A stretch of DNA of 64,000 bases from NCBI GenBank assembly GCA_011033025.1, contig WFMF01000056.1, positions 248,001 to 312,000 of the forward strand, given 5' to 3'. Below, in pieces: positions 58,995-64,000 of the stretch. The position numbers and the translations under genes are program-made. This DNA comes from Beroe forskalii. Its lineage: Eukaryota; Ctenophora; Nuda; Beroida; Beroidae. Within the stretch, counting starts at the first letter, position 1. Every line of letters begins with the position of its first letter. The notes beneath the pieces are model-generated. The model did not search any database. It saw nothing but the letters and a program-made list of their open reading frames with translations, and was not told the origin of the DNA.

Positions 58995-60115
58995 CTATCC
59001 AGAGCGACACCGATACACCATCCATATTGACACCATTCAGATTGACACCATTCAAATTGACACCATTCAAATTGACACCATTCAAATTGACACCATTCAA
59101 ATTGACACCATTCAAATTGACACCATTAAAATTGACACCATTCAAATTGACACCATTCAAATTGACACCATTTAAATTGACACCATTCAAATTGTGAATT
59201 GACACCATTCAGATTGACACCATGCAGATTGACGCCACCCTGATTGACACCATCCAGATTGACACCATCCACTTCCAGATTGACACCATCCGGATTGACC
59301 CCTAGTCCTCTGCAGATTGACACCATCCAGATTGACACCATCCAGATCGACACCATCCAGATTAACACCATCCAGACTGACACCATTCATATTGACACCA
59401 TCCAGATTGACACCATCCAGATTTACACCATCCAGATCGACACCATCTAGATTAGCATATTGACTCCTCTCCAGATTGACACCACCCGGATTGACACCTT
59501 CCAGATTGACGCCATTCAGATTGACACCATCCAGAGTGCCACCATCTATATCGACACCATCTAGTTTGACACCACTACAGATTGACACCATCCCGATTGA
59601 CACCGTCCAGTTTGACAACATATTGAAATTATGACGCAACACTGACAGTGACACCACTCTGACTGGCAACACATCGCATCACTGACACAAATATCGTTGA
59701 CTGTGATCCATGTGACCACGTTTCTTTTGTTTCTAGATTCTGCAAACATTAATCAGATTGACACAATGACACCATTCTACATTGATGATGTGAAACTGAA
59801 ACTGACGTTCAATTTACACAAAATTGCTGACAACAATGTAAAATTACGCTGATTTTGACACCAGTAATTTCTGATGTCAATCAGCTGGTCTAGATCTAGA
59901 TTGACACCAATACTGACACCGCTTGCATAATAGCATATCACTGACACCAGGGTAACATATCGTGGACTCCGGTATGCAATGCTTCTGACACCGATTAACA
60001 CACCATATTACATAACATGACGTAACACTGGCAGCAGTCTGACCGCTAAAACCAGCAAAAATAACCGCAGACACCAATCAGATTGACACCAGATTGACAC
60101 CAGATTGACACCAAA
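58995..60115. repeat. 15-bp minisatellite (ATTGACACCATTCAA / ATTGACACCATCCAG)
   Basis: Dense and nearly perfect at 59025-59620, then scattered GACACCA units to 60115. Minus-strand frames read as pentapeptide repeats (NLNGV, NLDGV). In the DNAI7 5' UTR intron. Confidence 0.9.
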
Positions 60116-60119
60116 TCAG

Positions 60120-60870
60120 ATTGAGATTTTGCATTATGCTATTTTGATCTGTGCTGACATTAATATATGACATTAGTCTGACCGCTAACATATAACGTAC
60201 CTACACCATGATATATCGATTTAATTGTTGACTCTGAACGCGATACCTGGCGATGTTTCTATTGAATAACACTTGACAGTGACACAAATAAAATCATGAC
60301 ACATTGACAGCAATCACGGATCACCATACTTGTTTAAACATCGTTGCAACGTACAACTACAACACAAGTCAATGTAAAGCGAGAGAAATGAATTAAATTC
60401 TACAGAGCCACAACGTACGGAGAAAAGAACATACGTGGCTACTGAGTACTGCCTGGCCTGGTTCAATTCGTCGCAAAGTTATTTGCGCGCGTTGAAATCT
60501 TGTCAGACGTTGTCTGACCCCTACGCCTTCGGCCAAAAGATGATTTTAGCGGCGCCAACGCAGAATTGATTAAAATATTCTCATTAATATGAATCTTAAT
60601 TTGAAGCTTGGCATGACTGCATCATGACCAAAACTCATATACCCACCTGCAGGACAGAGTACTGCAGTCAGCTGTCACTTGTCAGCGGCAGCCCATTTGC
60701 AGTTAACTGCATCTGTGGCGCGCGCTCAAAGTCAAAGCTCAAGTTGTTGCAAAAATATCTTGGTCGCGATGTTATTGAAAAATGAGTTCACATTGCAAAA
60801 TATTGTTTTCCGCACGCTCAGTTTTTAAAGTCTGAATTGTTAAAGCAAAAGAGATCTGCAAAAACACCTA
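60120..60870. other. 5' UTR intron of DNAI7, right part
   Basis: No exon supported. One GTCAGACGTTGTCTGAC palindrome at about 60502. Confidence 0.4.
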
Positions 60871-60871
60871 C

Positions 60872-61080
60872 CTTTTTTCAACTCCACGCTCCGTAATCGA
60901 TCCGTGCCTGGTATTACTGCTACGCGCAATTACTCCTCCTCATCCTCTCCGAGGAATATAAAAAATATTTTCCGAACTCCCGAGAATATGACGTGCTGAA
61001 AGCGTGAATTATCTTCATTAATTCAATATTTCGTATTTGGCTGAAAATTTTTGCATCTACTTGTTTGCTGACCCTGAATG
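60872..61080 (-). other. DNAI7: Probable non-coding first exon of DNAI7
   Basis: A donor AAAAAG|GTAGGT at 60872 on the minus strand lies just inside the promoter-like region, and an acceptor (TGGTAG) sits 5 nt before the DNAI7 ATG at 56373. An intron of about 4.5 kb would join them. The transcription start is not visible, so the upper bound is a guess. Inference only. Confidence 0.4.
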
Positions 61081-61139
61081 TGGTGCTCTGACGCTCCGAG
61101 CTCTTAAGTGCACTGCGCGGCACATTAGCGAATTATGAG

Positions 61140-61345
61140 TTTAAAAAATCGCGTTGGATAGAACTCTGTGTTCGTCACTATTTCAACGCTCGCGTCGCTT
61201 TGTGATTGGTCGAATTAGGGACAATTCGATGACGTCATCATCTCCGCTGTCTCCACTCCAATGAGGAACCAGAGAGGATCACGTCATCAAGTGTTCAAAG
61301 GCAGCATCTGTCAGTGCTTGCTCTGCTCCTGATCACGTGACTCGC
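61140..61345. promoter_or_regulatory. Candidate bidirectional promoter upstream of DNAI7
   Basis: The stretch is richer in CpG than its surroundings. It holds CCAAT boxes in both orientations (GATTGG at 61204-61209 and CCAAT at 61258-61262), a perfect CRE palindrome TGACGTCA at 61230-61237 and an E-box CACGTG at 61334-61339. An RFX-like site at about 61174 is weak (about 3 mismatches). The CCAAT boxes in both directions would suit divergent transcription, but no partner gene is supported on the right. Confidence 0.45.
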
Positions 61346-61349
61346 GTGT

Positions 61350-61830
61350 AGTTTGAGTGTTTCATTAGCTGTTCAGTGCGGTCACATTACCAAATCCTCT
61401 GCAGTTCAGCAGTTGAATTGCTGATAGTCGCATTCATAATTTTAGGCTTTTTCTTTCTTTGAGACCTGCCGTTCACTGTTGCTTCAATTCAGAAGATTAT
61501 GGCCTATTTTGTTGCATTGCAGGCAACAATTAATCGAAAACATCCCTATCGCATAAGTATAGATTTCTTAATTCATGACACCTAATGATACTATTACTAT
61601 TGACCATTTATCGGTAGGCTAGGCATGTTACCGTTTTGCTTGATGCTTGATAGCTTCCGAACATATATATATGTTAAATGGTTACATACTGTTGGATTGA
61701 CTGAGTAAATTTAAGTAATTACTTGTGTTAGAAATGCTTATGACTTGATGTCTGCCCTCAGCACATGGAATTTGCCTCTTTTTATACGGGAAGAAAGGAT
61801 ATTTTTAGAATGAGTGCTGTAAAAAATTGA

Positions 61831-61861
<31 letters not shown>

Positions 61862-64000
61862 AGCATACGATACAGGACCCCCGATGAAATATTTGATTCG
61901 AATCTCAAACATGTGACTCTTATATTATTGGTAGGTACCTATTAAAGGTACCTACCAATAAAATCATACCTATAGAGGCAATGAACTAGGTTATACCTGA
62001 GTACCTGAATGAAGTCTTAAATTTCTTTATAGGAGCAATTATGAATCTCTACGTGAAATTAATGAAGATGAAGATCTCTACACCTGCTCTACGAGTTTGA
62101 GTTATTGCGTAGCACTTTACCAAAAAGCCCAAACCAAACAATATTGGTAGGTACATAATCATAGTCCAGGACCTTTGGTTCATGAAACTGAAATATAACT
62201 ATAAGTTCCAAGTATTTATACCCTTTCTTGACATTAATCTCGGACTTCAGCTAGGGCTTTGTAGATCAATATTTATAACGGAAGGAAGCTTTGGGGAAAA
62301 CGTACAAACAATTTCAGGAAACCGAGTCTGGCAACATTTCACCATGAGATGACTGTCTGGTGCTGATTCCCATTGCTAATGAGCTGATGATCCTGGATTC
62401 ATGGGGCCTGGATCTCCTGCTGATAATGATGATCAACGCATGATAAGTGAGTTAGAGGATAGGTAAATGAAATTGTTTATGTAGGGTAAGGATGTATAGA
62501 TAGGTGGAACTAAACATTTAAAAGTTAAAATTCTGTCATTTTCGAGCCTTTGAAAACTTTCTTTTGAAAATGGTCGCGTTCGTTTAAGCGCGCTTATATT
62601 CGCGCTTAAATATCGCGCTTAAACGAATTTTTATTTTCTTCTTCATACTTTTATACCTTTCGCTTCATTACCACGGTGGCTAAAAGTGAGAGTTGATCAT
62701 TATCAAAGTTTAGGGAACTTAAATATAATTTAAGAAATTTCTGAAACAGTATAAGGTACATATCTTTCTTGCGTTCTTTCGGCCGTTTCTCTGCGTGACT
62801 TTCCAATACGCCATCTATTTGTTGTTTAGTACATGCTGTTTTGTTCCCAGCTGTTACAATTCTTAAATTCCGATGTAATAAACATATTCCTCTGATGCCT
62901 ATACCCTATATAATTATAATGGCGATGCCATTTTACTCTCGCCTTGGCCTTATCGCCACATGGTTGCAGGTATAAGGTAGCGTCAAAATATCTCTCATTT
63001 CAGGGAAAGTGAGCCCGCTCATGAGCAGTTGCTACTACACATCACCGCACATATATCCAGTGATTTCCCGCTAAAAAGTTGCTGTCAACTGTAAGTGAAG
63101 GTTTAAAATTCGTTTCTCCTTTTTGAGTCAAATGCTCAAATGAACATCGATGTTCATGATCGGCAAAATTGAAAATTATGCGATGGTGTTTAAAATAACG
63201 TACGGATCACGTGTACCTACTAAATCGAATATCGATCCATCGGACACAAATACTAGATCAGTGATATATACTAATACTGAACTAAGTTTTGTGGTCGTAT
63301 TTTATCGAATCCATTAAACATGATTATGAAGCATCATTTGAAAATATTGAGGACTGATCTTGTGACCCCTTAAACACTTTCATCTATTATTTAATTCCTG
63401 CATGTCACCCATAGCTACTGTTGGTTAAGCGCCAGGATAGAATTTTCTAATTTTGAATTTTTGTACCAATACCCATTCGCCTTCAGGATTTCAGCCGTTG
63501 CTCTGAAGCTCTGCGACACGATCTCTGACAGTGGAAGGGCTTAGGGCAGCTTCCCTTCAAGTGCGAGGCATGCTACTGAAGTGGCGACTGCAGCTGAAGC
63601 CAAATGGTTAAGCGAGGATAATCCGAGAAGGAACGCAAAGGCCAAAGCTCTCATAGGTACTGCCTGACTCCACTCTACCGCTGCCATTGTTGGAAATCCT
63701 GGCATTATACATCAACATGCTTACATGTGACAGACTTGACAGTGGTCCAAATGAAAAAGCATTAACAGTCACAAAATTGAAATCTCGAATTCGAACAATG
63801 TGGTCATATGATTGAATTAGTAATTACTGCAGGAGATTGCCGAGATCAGGCCCACGGGATTTCTTCCGTAGGCCCCCCGCTGTTTCAGTGTTTTGTTTTT
63901 ACGGGAATTATTCATAGTTACCTGATAGTAATATTACAAATAAATTATATTTCTAACGTCAGAGTTTGATTCTAATTCTTGTCGATCCAATTTCAATGCT
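61350..64000. other. No gene supported
   Basis: Holds an (ATT)n microsatellite (about 61830-61858), a 38-bp hairpin (about 61923-61960, TTGGTAGGTACC arms) and a palindromic TTTAAGCGCG cluster at 62580-62625. AG acceptors near 63003 and 63492 could belong to a divergent transcript, but no frame stays open. Confidence 0.4.

Overview
This window is nuclear DNA from an animal, probably an AT-rich, repeat-laden marine invertebrate; I cannot place it in a phylum. The evidence is intron-split coding sequence with GT/AG borders, an axonemal dynein gene (so motile cilia), an SRCR domain carried on one phase 1-1 exon, many MITE and foldback elements with TA or 8-bp target duplications, and no prokaryotic operon structure. 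Most long open frames in the window are simple-sequence artefacts or lie antisense to real exons.

Right part (about 45.5-61.1 kb, minus strand): one complete gene that I could assemble exon by exon. It is an orthologue of DNAI7 (CASC1/CFAP94), a factor linked to axonemal inner dynein arms. Seventeen coding exons join in frame to 713 codons plus a stop. The second coding exon exists in two diverged copies (2a and 2b) with the same start and end phases. Including both or neither breaks the frame, so they look mutually exclusive. A non-coding first exon and a CpG/CCAAT/CRE-bearing promoter lie near 60.87-61.35 kb. The introns hold several minisatellites and foldback elements.

Left part (0-34.6 kb): a large duplicated region in three recognisable copies: A (about 0-5.4 kb), B (inverted, about 8.5-19 kb) and C (about 22.3-28.8 kb). 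A fourth, diverged locus, D, lies at 33.1-34.6 kb. Each carries a near-identical signal-peptide exon (MKCFVLV...) and an acidic 30-35 residue exon ending in Tyr-Gly-rich sequence, both ending in phase 1. In A and C a short third exon with a C-x6-C pair and a stop completes a predicted secreted peptide of about 69-75 residues. In B an SRCR exon sits between the signal-peptide and acidic exons. I do not recognise this peptide family. It is the best candidate here for something undescribed.

The copies are riddled with mobile elements. Comparing copies reveals several precise empty sites, which identify TA-target MITEs (423, 186 and 942 bp) and an 8-bp-target hAT-like element (933 bp), and suggest that A and B separated after C. 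Other notable DNA includes a GGTACC higher-order satellite (5.6-6.7 kb), a 59-bp satellite (20.6-21.6 kb), a GC-rich 287-bp insert with 13-bp direct repeats (28.8 kb), LINE C-terminal remnants (29.4-29.8 kb) and a cluster of RFX X-box-like palindromes (41.8-42.1 kb). The stretch from 35 to 45.5 kb and the last 2.6 kb hold no gene I can support.
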